A stretch of 64,000 bases of DNA from Arthrobacter sp. P2b (GTDB lineage: Bacteria > Actinomycetota > Actinomycetes > Actinomycetales > Micrococcaceae): NCBI RefSeq assembly GCF_900168295.1, contig NZ_FVZL01000001.1, positions 124,001 to 188,000 on the forward strand. The letters run 5' to 3'. The number at the start of each line of letters is the position of its first letter. The first letter of the stretch is position 1. The notes beneath the pieces were generated by a model. The model was not told the DNA's origin and did no database searches. It was given only the letters and a program-made list of their open reading frames with translations. Below, piece after piece: positions 18,301 through 27,633 of the stretch. The position numbers and the translations under genes were made by a program.

Positions 18301-19021
18301 CGCAGTTCAGGCCGATGGCGTCGACGCCGAGCGGCTCCAGTGCGGTGAGTGCAGCGCCGATTTCGGAGCCCATGAGCATGGTTCCGGTGGTTTCGACCGT
18401 TACCTCGACGAAGATGGGGAGCCGGATGCCGCGTGTCACGATGGCCTGCTTGCAGCCGTTGACGGCGGCTTTGGTCTGCAGGAGATCCTGGCTGGTTTCG
18501 ATGAGGAAGGCGTCCGCTCCCCCGTCGATGAGGCCCTCGGCCTGCAGGGCGAAGGTCTGTTTGAGGTAGTCGTACGTGGTGTGGCCAAGGCTGGGGAGCT
18601 TGGTGCCCGGGCCCATGGAGCCGAGGACCCAGCGCATCCGGCCGTCTGTTTTTTCTGCCGCTTCTGCGCGTTCCCGGGCGATCTCGGCGCCCTTGCGGGC
18701 GAGCTCTTCGATGCGGTCGTCGATGCCGTAGTCGGAGAGGTTGGACCAGTTGGCCCCGAAGGTGTTGGTCTCGACCGCGTCGATGCCTGTGGCGAAGTAG
18801 GCATCGTGGATGTCGGCGAGGACATCCGGGCGGGTGTCATTGAGGATCTCATTGCAGCCTTCGAGGCCCTGGAAGTCTTCCTCGAGAGACAGGTCCCGGC
18901 CCTGCAGCATGGTGCCCATCGCGCCGTCAGCAATGACGACGCGGTGATTCACTGCGTCCAGCAGCTCCTGCGATCGGACAGGGCGGGGCACGGACTCAAT
19001 ATCAAGCGCAAAACGAGGCAT
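15368..19021 (-). CDS. metH: Cobalamin-dependent methionine synthase
   Basis: A 1217-residue protein, close to the usual ~1230. Domains in order: homocysteine-binding barrel with zinc ligands C240 (NCATGP) and C306/C307 (GGCCGTTP); pterin-binding barrel with DVCIDYVGRDG and VIDSTEPPVLQ; B12 cap and Rossmann domain with DVHDIGKN, where H771 is the lower cobalt ligand; and the C-terminal activation domain (RPRLRYWLDRI, RFSLGYPACPD). It transfers the methyl group of 5-methyltetrahydrofolate to homocysteine in the cytosol. It stands alone; I see no cobalamin riboswitch in the 430 nt upstream. Long open frames on the opposite strand are high-GC shadows. Confidence 0.97.
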   Translation of the reverse strand: MPRFALDIESVPRPVRSQELLDAVNHRVVIADGAMGTMLQGRDLSLEEDFQGLEGCNEILNDTRPDVLADIHDAYFATGIDAVETNTFGANWSNLSDYGIDDRIEELARKGAEIARERAEAAEKTDGRMRWVLGSMGPGTKLPSLGHTTYDYLKQTFALQAEGLIDGGADAFLIETSQDLLQTKAAVNGCKQAIVTRGIRLPIFVEVTVETTGTMLMGSEIGAALTALEPLGVDAIGLNCATGPDEMSEHLRHLSKQSSVAIACMPNAGLPVLGPNGAHYPLSPTELATAHEQFVREFGLGLVGGCCGTTPEHMAAVVERLAPFRTAAPVTTETKASNGAARTPTEREAGIASLYHHVPFDQDSAYLAIGERTNANGSKAFRQAMLEERWDDCVDIAREQVRVGAHLLDVCIDYVGRDGVADIKEIVSRFASASTLPLVIDSTEPPVLQAGLELIGGRPVVNSVNYEDGDGPNSRFARIMPLVKEHGTAVIALTIDEQGQARTTEGKVAIASRLVDALVGEWGMRVEDIIVDALTFPIATGQEETRRDGIETIEAIRQITAKYPGINTTLGVSNVSFGLNPAARVVLNSVFLHEAAQAGLTSGIIDAAKIVPLASLPEEQRKVALDLVWDRREYDADGNTTYDPLAVMLDMFAGVDTAALKDQRAAELAALPTGQRLERRIIDGEGKGLEEDLDLARSEGLTPLGIINDHLLEGMKVVGERFGAGEMQLPFVLQSAEVMKNAVALLEPHMEKSDSSGKGTMVIATVRGDVHDIGKNLVDIILTNNGYNVINIGIKQGIAEIMAAAEEHNADVIGMSGLLVKSTVVMKENLAELQSRGLAKKWPIILGGAALTRAYVEQDLAEQFDGVVRYAKDAFEGLALMEPLVRVARGESPDDVGLPPLKKRIHKGGAKFTVTEPEAMPGRSDVASDNPVPAPPFWGTRIVRGVALHDYAALLDERATFMGQWGLKPGRGEDGASYEELVEREGRPRLRYWLDRILAEGMLDASVAYGYFPVVSEGEQVVVLHHGEDHDGVLGTAGLLAPDGGSGGPIGTDRLRFDFPRQRRDRHLCLADFVKSRESGQIDVLPVQLVTAGSKIEEFTSKMFAANQYRDYYELNGLVMQLTEALAEFWHARIRKELGFAAEEPKDTAGYFKLDYRGARFSLGYPACPDMEDRRKVTELLKPERMGVVLSDELMLHPEQSTDAFVFHHPEAKYFKV

Positions 19022-19457
19022 CTAAACAGGTTACGGTCGACACGCCGAAACATTGCTTCGTATGTCCGTGTACTACGACGGAGGCGGCGGGTTAGTGAGG
19101 TGGGTGAGCTGTCCGAGATCCTCACGGCACGAACAGAAGAATGCATCTGGCGCGTCGGTAAGCGTGTGTCTGGTCAATTTCCCGGCAGTGCCGGCGTCCG
19201 TCCCTGATCTTCCACACACTCTTGCGTCCACCTCCGGCCGCTACCGAATCCGTCTTCACGGCATCATCAGCGAGTCACTCCTCACCGAACTCCTGCCCCG
19301 CGAGCGCGGACTAGGGGGCATTTCCTTGCGTTACCGCGGTCGGTAAATGCCTAACTAGCACAGGCCCTCTCCGAAGCCAGAAATTCTCATTAGGCCTGGA
19401 GAGGCGCCAGTACTGTCTAGTCAGCCTAGTCAGCGGACTACAAGGTCGGTGAAAAAC
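19022..19457. other. Gene-free stretch between metH and the ATPase-TIR gene
   Basis: The metH promoter should lie here on the minus strand but no clear motif is seen. CCTCTCC (19366) and GGAGAGG (19398) can pair across a 25-nt loop. CTAGTCAGC is repeated in tandem at 19417-19434, just beyond the 3' end of the ATPase-TIR gene. A plus-strand open frame at 19053-19346 lacks a ribosome site; I do not call it. Confidence 0.5.
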
Positions 19458-21047
19458 TTAGACTGAGGCCGACACCTCGGACCGCAGCGGGGGCAGAGTC
19501 GCAAGTTTTTCCTGCAGCAGGTCTGCTACTTCTTCGATGCTTCTGTGGGCGAGGTCAATATGGCCAGTCGAAGCCGGTAGACCGATGATGGCTGGTCGCG
19601 TCGGTCCCACGATGAGGGGGAGGAGATAGTCCCCTGTGCGCTTGTGGGCGGCGTTCTTCCCAATTTCGAATTCAAAAGCAGGCCAGTCGCTTTCGGGATA
19701 ATCATCCGAAAGACACACCACCATGAACTGAGCGTCTTCACTGTAGACGCGTCCGAGTTCGACGCGCAGATCCTTGCCCCAGAGGATCGCCTGCGAGTCA
19801 AAGTCGTAAAACACCTCCATGCCTCGTTCCTTCAAGGTGTCAACGAGCTTCTTCACCGTGGCGCGGTCACTTCCGGCGAATGAGACGGCCACGTCGTACT
19901 CATAACCAAGACGCCGGATGTTAACCTGCGAACGAACCCTCGAAAAATCAAGGTGGTCGAGGTAAAACCTGAAGACGGGGTCGTCAATAGTGAGCGTGCC
20001 GTTTTCGAAGATGAGAATGTCCGAGAGCTCATGTTCTCGAATGACTTCGGGCAGTGCTTTCATCGCGCGATAGAAGCTGTTCCTGAGACCATCCTTAGCG
20101 CTAGCTTCAGCACTTCCGACAACGTTGTGATACAACTCGTCCTGCGAAATCTGTTGCTTGCCGCTGCGTGCTACAAAGTGAACAATTTCGTAGTAGGTGT
20201 CATAAACCGAGCGGGCTTGACGTCGCCCACGAGCCAGACTGACGATCTTCGTAAGATAACGGCCATCATACTGTTTGACCACCGCGTTCCTGATGAGTGG
20301 TAGCTCGACTCGGACATCAACCAGCGTTTCGCCTGTCCAAAACACATCCGCTTCGACACAGGCGATTCGACATATGGCTTGAAAAATGGACGGCGAACCT
20401 TGTGCCGCCGCTACCGCGGTGCTCCTACTCTCGTCGTCCAGCCGAATATTCAAAGCTGCTTCGCCCTTCTTAAGCAGCTTCTCCATAAACTCGGTCGACT
20501 GAGACTCCAAGTGCCACGTGTCGTTGCGAATCGCCAGTTCGGGGTCAAGACCAAGAATTTCTTCGCTGGTTTTTGCAATCCCGATCATAAAAAATCGGAT
20601 TCCAACCTCATGCCAAAGCTTGAGAAATTTGGCCAACTCCGTTCGTGCACCTAAGGAAAGATGATGAACATCGTCGATCATTACCAGGTCATAAAGTTTG
20701 AGCCAGGGCAAGATCTCTTCCGTAGTTGGTGCAACCCGGAACTCCTGTCCGAGTACTTCCAGGATGCTCGTACTTTCAGCGTAGTTACGGCCTGAAAAGG
20801 CGTGTACCTTATTCTCGTCTAGGTCAAGCGATTTCAAAGTGCTATTGGCAACCGTGGACTTGCCGCTGCCGGAAGGGCCAACTAGGGTGACGTGCTTGCC
20901 CCTAGTAAACAAGGAGCCTTTGAGTTGCTGAGCCTCGGCGGGAGGAACGTAGGTCAGAGCAGGCAAACCCGCTTCGTTGAATACTTCGTCGAGTTTGTGT
21001 TTCAAATCTTCCCCCAAGGAAATTTTTCTAATCATCCGTTTCGACAC
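19458..21047 (-). CDS. P-loop ATPase with C-terminal TIR domain, candidate antiphage effector
   Basis: A 529-residue protein. The ATPase part has Walker A GPSGSGKS (57-64) and a Walker B-like LVMIDDVHHL (121-130), similar to TniB/ORC-like AAA ATPases. A helical, winged-helix-like middle ends in LTIDDPVFRFYLDHL. From about 382 comes a TIR domain: YDVAVSFAGSDR, then LSDDYPESDWPAFEFE, where E459 is four residues after W455 as in NAD-cleaving TIRs. Known ATPase-TIR proteins sense phage and kill or stall the cell by consuming NAD; that role is inferred here. Base composition is visibly lower in GC than the flanks. Start GTG 21047 or ATG 21035 is uncertain. Confidence 0.85.
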   Translation of the reverse strand: MSKRMIRKISLGEDLKHKLDEVFNEAGLPALTYVPPAEAQQLKGSLFTRGKHVTLVGPSGSGKSTVANSTLKSLDLDENKVHAFSGRNYAESTSILEVLGQEFRVAPTTEEILPWLKLYDLVMIDDVHHLSLGARTELAKFLKLWHEVGIRFFMIGIAKTSEEILGLDPELAIRNDTWHLESQSTEFMEKLLKKGEAALNIRLDDESRSTAVAAAQGSPSIFQAICRIACVEADVFWTGETLVDVRVELPLIRNAVVKQYDGRYLTKIVSLARGRRQARSVYDTYYEIVHFVARSGKQQISQDELYHNVVGSAEASAKDGLRNSFYRAMKALPEVIREHELSDILIFENGTLTIDDPVFRFYLDHLDFSRVRSQVNIRRLGYEYDVAVSFAGSDRATVKKLVDTLKERGMEVFYDFDSQAILWGKDLRVELGRVYSEDAQFMVVCLSDDYPESDWPAFEFEIGKNAAHKRTGDYLLPLIVGPTRPAIIGLPASTGHIDLAHRSIEEVADLLQEKLATLPPLRSEVSASV

Positions 21048-21233
21048 CCAGCTTCATCACCGGAGCGCATGTGGATTTACATTACAGGGCTTGGGGGAGG
21101 AACTCTGTGATCATCCGCAGCTCACCCTGCTTTGTACATCGCTCCACTGCCTAGCCCGCGCCTCCGGAACTTGGCCTGCCTCCAGGTGAAATCCCTGACT
21201 GTTTCACCCCTGTCCACGGCACCCAGAATGCCC

Positions 21234-23273
21234 CTAGAGGTCCTCCGCAACAGGAGCCGCGAACTGCGCCTCGTACAACCGCGCGTAAGCCCCGCCGGCA
21301 GCTAACAAGGAAGCGTGCGTCCCCTGCTCCACGATCTGGCCGGCCTCCATCACCAGGATGAGGTCGGCGTCGCGGATCGTGGACAGGCGGTGGGCGATCA
21401 CAAAGGAAGTCCGGTCGGACCGCAGGGCACTCATGGCCTTCTGCACCAGCACCTCCGTCCGCGTATCCACTGAAGAAGTCGCCTCGTCCAGGATTAACAC
21501 TGAAGGCCGCGCCAGGAACGCCCGGGCAATCGTCAGCAGCTGCTTCTCCCCTGCGGACACATTGGACCCCTCGTCCTCCAGCAGGGTGTCGTACCCGTCC
21601 GGCAGTGACCGCACGAACCGGTCCACATACGTCGCCCGGGCGGCCTCCAAAATTTCCGCTTCGGTAGCCCCGGGCCGCCCGTACGCGATGTTGTCCCGGA
21701 TGGTCCCCGCGAACAGCCACGTGTCCTGCAGCACCATCCCCATCCGCGAGCGCAGCTCGCGCCGCGGCACCGAGGTGACGTCCACGCCGTCGAGCGTTAT
21801 CCGCCCCGCATCGATCTCGTAGAACCGCATCATCAGGTTCACCAGCGTGGTCTTCCCCGCCCCGGTGGGCCCCACAATCGCCACCGTCTGCCCCGGCTCC
21901 GCCACCAGGGACAGCGAGGAGATCAGCGGTTGGTCCGGCGAGTACGAGAACGAGACATCCGAGAACACCAGCCGCCCCCGCCCAAACACCGGCCCAGCAG
22001 ACGGCGCGGGCTCAACAGATTCCTCCTCCTCGTCCAGCAAAGAGAACACCCGCTCCGCCGACGCCACCCCGGACTGCAGCACATTCGCCATGGACCCCAG
22101 CTGCGCCAGCGGCATGGTGAACTGCCGCGAGTACTGGATGAACGCCTGCACATCGCCCAACTGCATCGCCCCGGACGCCACCTGCAGCCCGCCCACCACG
22201 GCGATCCCCACATACACCAGGTTCCCGATGAACGTCATGGCCGGCATGATCAGCCCGGAAATGAACTGGGCACCAAAACTGGCCTCATACAGCTCCGCGT
22301 TCTTCTGCCGGAACCGCTCCCCCACCTCCTGCTGCCGGCCGAACACCTTCACGAGCGCATGCCCGGTGTACGTCTCCTCGATCTGCCCGTTCAGCTCCCC
22401 CGTGTGCTTCCACTGCGCCACGAACAGCTTCTGCGAGCGCTTGGCGATCAGCGCCGTCAGCCCCAGCGTCAGCGGAATGGTCACCAGCGCGATCAGTGCC
22501 AGCGTGGGCGACAGGATCACCATCATCACCAGCACGCCCACCACGGTCAGCACCGACGTGACCGCCTGGCTGATGGTCTGCTGCAGGCTCTGCGAAATGT
22601 TGTCCACGTCGTTGGTGACCCGGCTGAGCAGCTCGCCGCGCTGGATCGAGTCGAAATACCGCAGCGGCAGCCGGTTGATCTTCGCCTCAATTCGCTCCCG
22701 CAGCCCGAACACCGTCCGCTGCACCACCCCGTTCAGCACATACGCCTGCACCCACATAAACGCCGACGACAGCACATACAGCACCAGCGCCCACGTCAGC
22801 ACACTGCCCAGCGCGGCGAAGTCGATCCCCTGCCCCGGCACCAGGTCCATGGCACTGAGCATGTCGGCGCGCTGCCCCTCCCCGGACGCCCGCAGCTGCG
22901 CAATCACCTGCTCCTTGCTCACCCCCGCCTGCAGCTCCCGCGACACCACGCCGGCGAAGATCAGGTTGGTGCCCTCCCCCAGCAGCCGCGGCCCGATCAC
23001 GGACAGCGCCACCCCGGCCACCGCCGTCGCGAACACCAGCAGCAGCCACGCCCGCTCCGGCCGCAGCGTCCCCATCAGCCGCTTGGCCGACGGCCAGAAG
23101 TTCATCGCCTTCTCCGCCGGGACGTTCATCCCCGCGAACGGCCCGCCCCGCCCCGGTCCGCCTGCCGGGCGGGGGATGCGTACGACGTCGGCGCTTGCCG
23201 TTTTGGCTCCGGGTGCGGTTCCGGAGCTGGTACCGGAAGACGCGGACGACGGCGGCCGGTGCGGCGCGCTCAT
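21234..23273 (-). CDS. ABC exporter half-transporter, second subunit (TM domain plus ATPase)
   Basis: A 679-residue protein. A ~60-residue Pro/Ser/Gly-rich N-terminal tail precedes six TM segments and an ATPase with Walker [12 protein letters not shown], signature [10 protein letters not shown] and Walker [13 protein letters not shown] with the catalytic Glu present. The start at 23273 overlaps the upstream gene's stop as ATGA; the open frame continues further upstream but only as a shadow of that gene. Together with its neighbour it forms a heterodimeric exporter of the BmrCD/TmrAB kind for drugs or lipids. The signature has Ala-Gly-Glu instead of Gly-Gly-Gln. Confidence 0.9.
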   Translation of the reverse strand: MSAPHRPPSSASSGTSSGTAPGAKTASADVVRIPRPAGGPGRGGPFAGMNVPAEKAMNFWPSAKRLMGTLRPERAWLLLVFATAVAGVALSVIGPRLLGEGTNLIFAGVVSRELQAGVSKEQVIAQLRASGEGQRADMLSAMDLVPGQGIDFAALGSVLTWALVLYVLSSAFMWVQAYVLNGVVQRTVFGLRERIEAKINRLPLRYFDSIQRGELLSRVTNDVDNISQSLQQTISQAVTSVLTVVGVLVMMVILSPTLALIALVTIPLTLGLTALIAKRSQKLFVAQWKHTGELNGQIEETYTGHALVKVFGRQQEVGERFRQKNAELYEASFGAQFISGLIMPAMTFIGNLVYVGIAVVGGLQVASGAMQLGDVQAFIQYSRQFTMPLAQLGSMANVLQSGVASAERVFSLLDEEEESVEPAPSAGPVFGRGRLVFSDVSFSYSPDQPLISSLSLVAEPGQTVAIVGPTGAGKTTLVNLMMRFYEIDAGRITLDGVDVTSVPRRELRSRMGMVLQDTWLFAGTIRDNIAYGRPGATEAEILEAARATYVDRFVRSLPDGYDTLLEDEGSNVSAGEKQLLTIARAFLARPSVLILDEATSSVDTRTEVLVQKAMSALRSDRTSFVIAHRLSTIRDADLILVMEAGQIVEQGTHASLLAAGGAYARLYEAQFAAPVAEDL

Positions 23274-25015
23274 ACCGTCTCCTCCGCTGCCAGCTGGGAG
23301 GAGACGATCTCGCGGTACGTCTCCGACGTTTCCAGCAGCTCGCGGTGCGTTCCGCGCCCCACGATCCTGCCGTCGTCGAGCACTAAGATCTGGTCCGCAT
23401 CCACGATGCTGGAGACGCGCTGGGCGATGATCACCAGCGTGGCGCCGGCGGTGCTGCGCTTGAGGGCCTGCCGGAGCCGGGCGTCGGTGCCGGTGTCCAG
23501 GGAGGAGAACGAGTCGTCGAAGATGTACAGCTCGGGCCGCTTCACCAGTGCCCGGGCGATGGCCAGCCGCTGCCGCTGCCCACCGGAAACGTTGGTGCCG
23601 CCCTGGCTGATGGGCGCGTCCAGCCCCTCCTCCGTGCGCTCCACGAAGTCGCGGGCCTGGGCGATCTCCAGCGCGGCCCACAGCTCGTCCTCGGTGGCGT
23701 CCGGCTTGCCGTAGAGCAGGTTGCTGCGGACGGTGCCGCTGAACAGGTAGGGCCGCTGCGGGACCAGGCCGATGTGCCCCCAGAGCAGGTCCGGGTGCAG
23801 CTCGCGGACGTCCACGCCGTTCATCCGGACCGAGCCTTCCGTGGCGTCGAAGAGCCTCGGCATGAGGTTCACCAGGGTGGTTTTGCCGGCGCCGGTGCTG
23901 CCGATGATCGCCGTCGTCTGCCCTGCTTTGGCGGTGAAGCTGATCCCGGTGAGGACCGGCTGGTCGGCACCTGGGTAGGCGAATCCGACGTCGCGCATTT
24001 CCAGCTCGCCGCGGCGGCCGTCCTTTCCCGCCGTCGTACTGACGGGATGAAGCGGCGGCCGGACGCTCGACTCGGTCCGCAGCACCTCCCCGATCCGGTC
24101 CCCGGACACCGCGGCGCGCGGGATCATCACGGCCATGAACGTGGCCATCATGACGGACATCAGGATCTGCAGCAGGTAGCTCAGGAACGCGATGAGCGTG
24201 CCCACCTGCATGGAGCCGTCCTGGATGCGGAACGACCCGAACCAGATCACGGCCACGGACGAGACGTTCAGGACCAGCATCACCATGGGGAACGCGAGCG
24301 CCATGAGCCGGCCGGCGCGCAGTGCGGTGTCCGTGACGTCCTCGTTGGCGCGGGCGAAACGTTCGGTCTCGATGTCCTCGCGGACGAAGGCGCGCACCAC
24401 GCGGATGCCGGTGAGCTGCTCGCGGAGGACCCGATTCACGGTGTCGATCCGCTTCTGCATCTTGCGGAACAGCGGCACCATCCGGACGGTGATCAGGCCG
24501 ACGGCGATCAGCAGCACCGGGACGGCGACGGCGATCAGCCAGGACAGCTGCGCATCCTGCCTGATGGCCATGATCACGCCGCCGATGCTGAGCATGGGCG
24601 CGGTGACCAGCATGGTGGCGGACATGAGCACCAGCTGCTGGACCTGCTGGACGTCGTTGGTGGACCGTGTGATGAGGCTGGGTGCGCCGAACTTGGTGAC
24701 CTCCTGCTCGGAGAAGTCGCCCACCCTTGTGAAAATGGCGTCCCGGAGGTCACGGCCGACGCCCATCGCCGCCTTCGCCGCGAAGTACACCGCGATCACC
24801 GCGCACACGATCTGCAGCAGGGTGATCCCCAGCATCACGCCGCCCAAGCTGAGGATGTAGCCGACGTTCCCCTTGGCCACGCCCTCGTCGATGATGTCCG
24901 CGTTCAGGGTGGGCAGGTACAGGGACGCGATGGACTGCGCCAGTTGGAAGACCACGACGGCGGCGAGCAGCTGCCGGTGCGGCCGGACGTATTCAACAAG
25001 CAGCTTCCAGAGCAT
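23270..25015 (-). CDS. ABC exporter half-transporter, first subunit (TM domain plus ATPase)
   Basis: A 581-residue half-transporter with six TM segments and an ATPase: Walker [12 protein letters not shown], canonical signature [16 protein letters not shown] and Walker [13 protein letters not shown], in which Asp replaces the catalytic Glu. That pattern fits the degenerate-site subunit of a heterodimeric exporter. ATG at 25015 has CAGGAG about 7 nt upstream. Coupled to the downstream partner by an ATGA overlap. Substrate unknown; multidrug or lipid export is the usual role. Confidence 0.9.
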   Translation of the reverse strand: MLWKLLVEYVRPHRQLLAAVVVFQLAQSIASLYLPTLNADIIDEGVAKGNVGYILSLGGVMLGITLLQIVCAVIAVYFAAKAAMGVGRDLRDAIFTRVGDFSEQEVTKFGAPSLITRSTNDVQQVQQLVLMSATMLVTAPMLSIGGVIMAIRQDAQLSWLIAVAVPVLLIAVGLITVRMVPLFRKMQKRIDTVNRVLREQLTGIRVVRAFVREDIETERFARANEDVTDTALRAGRLMALAFPMVMLVLNVSSVAVIWFGSFRIQDGSMQVGTLIAFLSYLLQILMSVMMATFMAVMIPRAAVSGDRIGEVLRTESSVRPPLHPVSTTAGKDGRRGELEMRDVGFAYPGADQPVLTGISFTAKAGQTTAIIGSTGAGKTTLVNLMPRLFDATEGSVRMNGVDVRELHPDLLWGHIGLVPQRPYLFSGTVRSNLLYGKPDATEDELWAALEIAQARDFVERTEEGLDAPISQGGTNVSGGQRQRLAIARALVKRPELYIFDDSFSSLDTGTDARLRQALKRSTAGATLVIIAQRVSSIVDADQILVLDDGRIVGRGTHRELLETSETYREIVSSQLAAEETV

Positions 25016-25220
25016 GGGCGGCTCCTGACACAGTGTCCACAAGGTGTGGTGCGAAGGTCAGTTTACGTCCGGCGGCTGAGGTGGGGACGTGCGTGTGGAG
25101 GAGAAGTTGGGCGGGTTCTCGGAGGGCGTATTCAGGTGCGTCATAAGCAAAAGCGCCTTCACCAAATCAGGACATGAATTGGCCGGGGTGCGCTAAGAGC
25201 ACCCCGGCCAATCCCCCAAT

Positions 25221-26312
25221 TTAGGCCTTGTAGCCCGAGGGCGGCGTGAGTACCCCGCGCTCGATGAGTTTCTCGATATTGGCGGCTCGGGTTGAGTCTT
25301 CCCGGGCCAGCCAGTCCTCACCGGGAGGGGCGTCGAGGTACTGGTTCTTCGGGTAGATGGGGGTGTCGTAGATAACCCGGTACTGCTCGGTGCGCAGGTC
25401 CTTATACTGGTTGTACAGGCCATTGGAGACTCGGGCCCGGCGGAGCGCCTCGATGTCGATCGTGGTGCAGACGAACGAGTCACCCGACGTCCAGCCTTGC
25501 TGCTTGGTCAGGATCTGGCCCCGCGGACCGACGATCATGGACTGGCCGCCAAACAGGTCCTGCATGCTCCCGTCGTCACGAACCTCGGGCCCCAGGTTCG
25601 GGGCGACGACATACGCCGAGTTGAACATGGCGTGTGCCCGGTTCTGCAGTTCCCACATGCCGTTCTGCACGGCCGGCTCGATCAGGGTGCCCCGGATAAT
25701 GATCTCGGCGCCGTTCATCGCGAGCCCACGCGGCACCTCGGGGTAGACACCCTCGTGGCAAATGGCGTACCCGATGTTGCCGATCTCGGTCTTCGCCACA
25801 GGGAAAATGGCATCCATTGCATTGCCATTGCCCTTCTTTTCAATCCACTCGTCCCACACGTCGTGCGGGTTCATGTTGCCAAGCATGCCGCCCTCATAGG
25901 CATCACTGGTGGCCTTGTAACGCTTGTAGATAATGTCGCCCTGCGGATCGATGATAAAGGCGACATTGAAGTGGCGGTCCGGGAAATCATCATCCTTGAC
26001 CATGTACAGCTCGGCAGCGATGTAGGTGTTGAGTTCCACGGCCTTCTTGGCCAACTCGTCCGTCTCCGGCCCGGGGATTGTCACAGCAAAGTGGCGCTCC
26101 TTTTCCCGGTTACCCGGGGTGTTAGCGATCATCCCCTGAATAGCCATCTCCGGCAGGACAACCAGCTTGACAGGAGAGCCCTCCCAGGCCCCGACCATGA
26201 CTGCTGTATCGATGAATTCGTTGATGCGCTTGACGTTCGCAACGCCGTCACCGGGATTCTTCACATTGATTGTCCGCGGCGAAACTGCAACGACGACAAA
26301 TGGATCGACCAT
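25221..26312 (-). CDS. Nitrilase-superfamily amidohydrolase (aliphatic amidase/formamidase-like)
   Basis: A 363-residue carbon-nitrogen hydrolase with the catalytic triad visible: E55 in VVLPEMA, K133 in YKRYKAT and C185 in YAICHEGVYPEV. Length and the GAEIIIRGTLIEP region resemble amidase/formamidase more than nitrilase. It would hydrolyse a C-N bond of a small amide in the cytosol. It is the last gene after LacI-2 on the same strand and has its own perfect palindrome upstream, so it belongs to the same regulon as the sugar import and oxidation genes. Its substrate and its place in that pathway are unknown. Confidence 0.85.
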   Translation of the reverse strand: MVDPFVVVAVSPRTINVKNPGDGVANVKRINEFIDTAVMVGAWEGSPVKLVVLPEMAIQGMIANTPGNREKERHFAVTIPGPETDELAKKAVELNTYIAAELYMVKDDDFPDRHFNVAFIIDPQGDIIYKRYKATSDAYEGGMLGNMNPHDVWDEWIEKKGNGNAMDAIFPVAKTEIGNIGYAICHEGVYPEVPRGLAMNGAEIIIRGTLIEPAVQNGMWELQNRAHAMFNSAYVVAPNLGPEVRDDGSMQDLFGGQSMIVGPRGQILTKQQGWTSGDSFVCTTIDIEALRRARVSNGLYNQYKDLRTEQYRVIYDTPIYPKNQYLDAPPGEDWLAREDSTRAANIEKLIERGVLTPPSGYKA

Positions 26313-26343
26313 TGTTTTTCTCTCTTTTCTCTTCTTTGAGTTC

Positions 26344-26363
26344 CTGAGTTAGCGCTAACTCAG
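26344..26363. promoter_or_regulatory. LacI-2 operator in front of the nitrilase gene
   Basis: CTGAGTTAGCGCTAACTCAG is a perfect 20-bp palindrome with the CG centre typical of LacI-family sites, 31 nt upstream of the nitrilase start. Related sites lie at 34981 and 35113 upstream of the operon's first gene. Confidence 0.8.
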
Positions 26364-26491
26364 CCTATTGCGGTGAGGTAGGGAATTGCAAGACCCGAAG
26401 GTCAATGATTTTCAGAAATAGGCCAGGAGCCCTTGGGTCCCAGAGCTGGGAGTTCAGCCCCCGGTTTGGGTGCAGGCAGACGCTGTTGGTA

Positions 26492-27571
26492 TCAGCGCCG
26501 GCTACGCGGCGACGCGGTGGTGTCGCGGAGCATGAGGAGCGGTTCCAGCAGGGGGATGTCCCCCTCCGCCTCCTCTTTGATCATGGCGAGGACGCGGCCT
26601 ACAGCGATGTGGCCGATGGCTTCGAAGTCCAGCTTCACCGTGGTCAGTGCCGGCCGGAAGAAGGGTGCTTCCTTGACGTCGTCGAATCCCACGACGCTGA
26701 CATCGCCCGGTACGTTGCGCCCGGCGTCGTCCATGGCCTTAATCACGCCGAGCGCGAAGGGGTCGTTGGCGGCAAAGACCGCCGTGACATCCTTCCTCGC
26801 GGCGAGTTCACGTCCAACGCGGTATCCCTCAGCGGCCGACCAATCGGTCGTTGCGAGCGGCGTCGGAACGACGCGTCCAGCCGCGCCCAGTTCCGCCGCC
26901 CATCCCTGGACCCGGGCTGATGTTGCCATCCAACCCGGAGGGCCTTGAACATGCCACACCGTTTCGTGCCCGAGGTCCAGCAAGTGGCGCACCACCATCC
27001 GGGCACCCCGCACTTCGTCAACGGAAACGCTTGTGGGGCTCGGGTGCGATCCCTGCTGGAAGGTGACCACGGGGACACCGATGTCGAGGTCCTCAAGCAC
27101 CGTGATCGCATCCAACAGGGGCGCGAGCACGATTACGCCGTCGACCGTGTCCGAATTGATGGATTCGAAGGCTGCCCGGATATCCCGCCGTTCGAGACTG
27201 GCCAACGTGACCAGACGCGTAGCGTAGCCATGTTGCCGGGCTTCCTCCGAAATACCGTACAGGGCCACCGTTGGGCCCAGGACCGACAATTCGAAGCTGA
27301 CAACACCGATCGTCATGGTCCGGTTGCTGGCGAGCGCCGCGGCTGCAGGATTTCGCCGGTACCGGAGTTGCGCAATCGCGTGCTCCACGCGTTGTCGGAT
27401 GTCTGGATCCACATTCGTGGCTCCCCTGACTACCCGTGACACAGTCTGCTGGGACACTCCGGCGAGCCGGGCAACGTCGGACATCCGGGGAGCCTTTGAC
27501 CTGGAGGCCAGCCGCTCCCCGCGCCCATTGGTGTTGCGGGCTTCTGAAGGCGCGGGAGTCGTGGACACCAC
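26492..27571 (-). CDS. LacI-family repressor (LacI-2) of the oxidative sugar operon
   Basis: About 359 residues from GTG 27571, or 330 from ATG 27484, which has AAAGG 8 nt upstream. The helix-turn-helix is MSDVARLAGVSQQTVSRVVRG, then a hinge and an effector domain with TIGVVSFELSVLGPT and SVVGFDDVKEAPFFRP. It is encoded inside the operon it most likely controls, after the small oxidoreductase subunit and before the nitrilase. The palindrome family CTGAGTTAGCGCTAACTCAG on both sides is its proposed target. The open frame extends upstream but overlaps the neighbour and is not protein-like. Confidence 0.88.
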   Translation of the reverse strand: MVSTTPAPSEARNTNGRGERLASRSKAPRMSDVARLAGVSQQTVSRVVRGATNVDPDIRQRVEHAIAQLRYRRNPAAAALASNRTMTIGVVSFELSVLGPTVALYGISEEARQHGYATRLVTLASLERRDIRAAFESINSDTVDGVIVLAPLLDAITVLEDLDIGVPVVTFQQGSHPSPTSVSVDEVRGARMVVRHLLDLGHETVWHVQGPPGWMATSARVQGWAAELGAAGRVVPTPLATTDWSAAEGYRVGRELAARKDVTAVFAANDPFALGVIKAMDDAGRNVPGDVSVVGFDDVKEAPFFRPALTTVKLDFEAIGHIAVGRVLAMIKEEAEGDIPLLEPLLMLRDTTASPRSRR

Positions 27572-27633
27572 TCCATTATCCCCGGCTACCCTCGAGGAGC
27601 CCCGGAACGCGCCGCCGGTCGGCGCGCCAGCTG

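Noticed and set aside
19022-19457. Possible cobalamin riboswitch upstream of metH
   Set aside because: No B12-box-like GCCACTG motif or long structured leader was seen on the metH strand.
21847-25177. Several 450-590-codon plus-strand open frames opposite the ABC exporter genes
   Set aside because: Composition dominated by Arg, His, Pro and Gln with no domains; the opposite strand carries complete ABC motifs.
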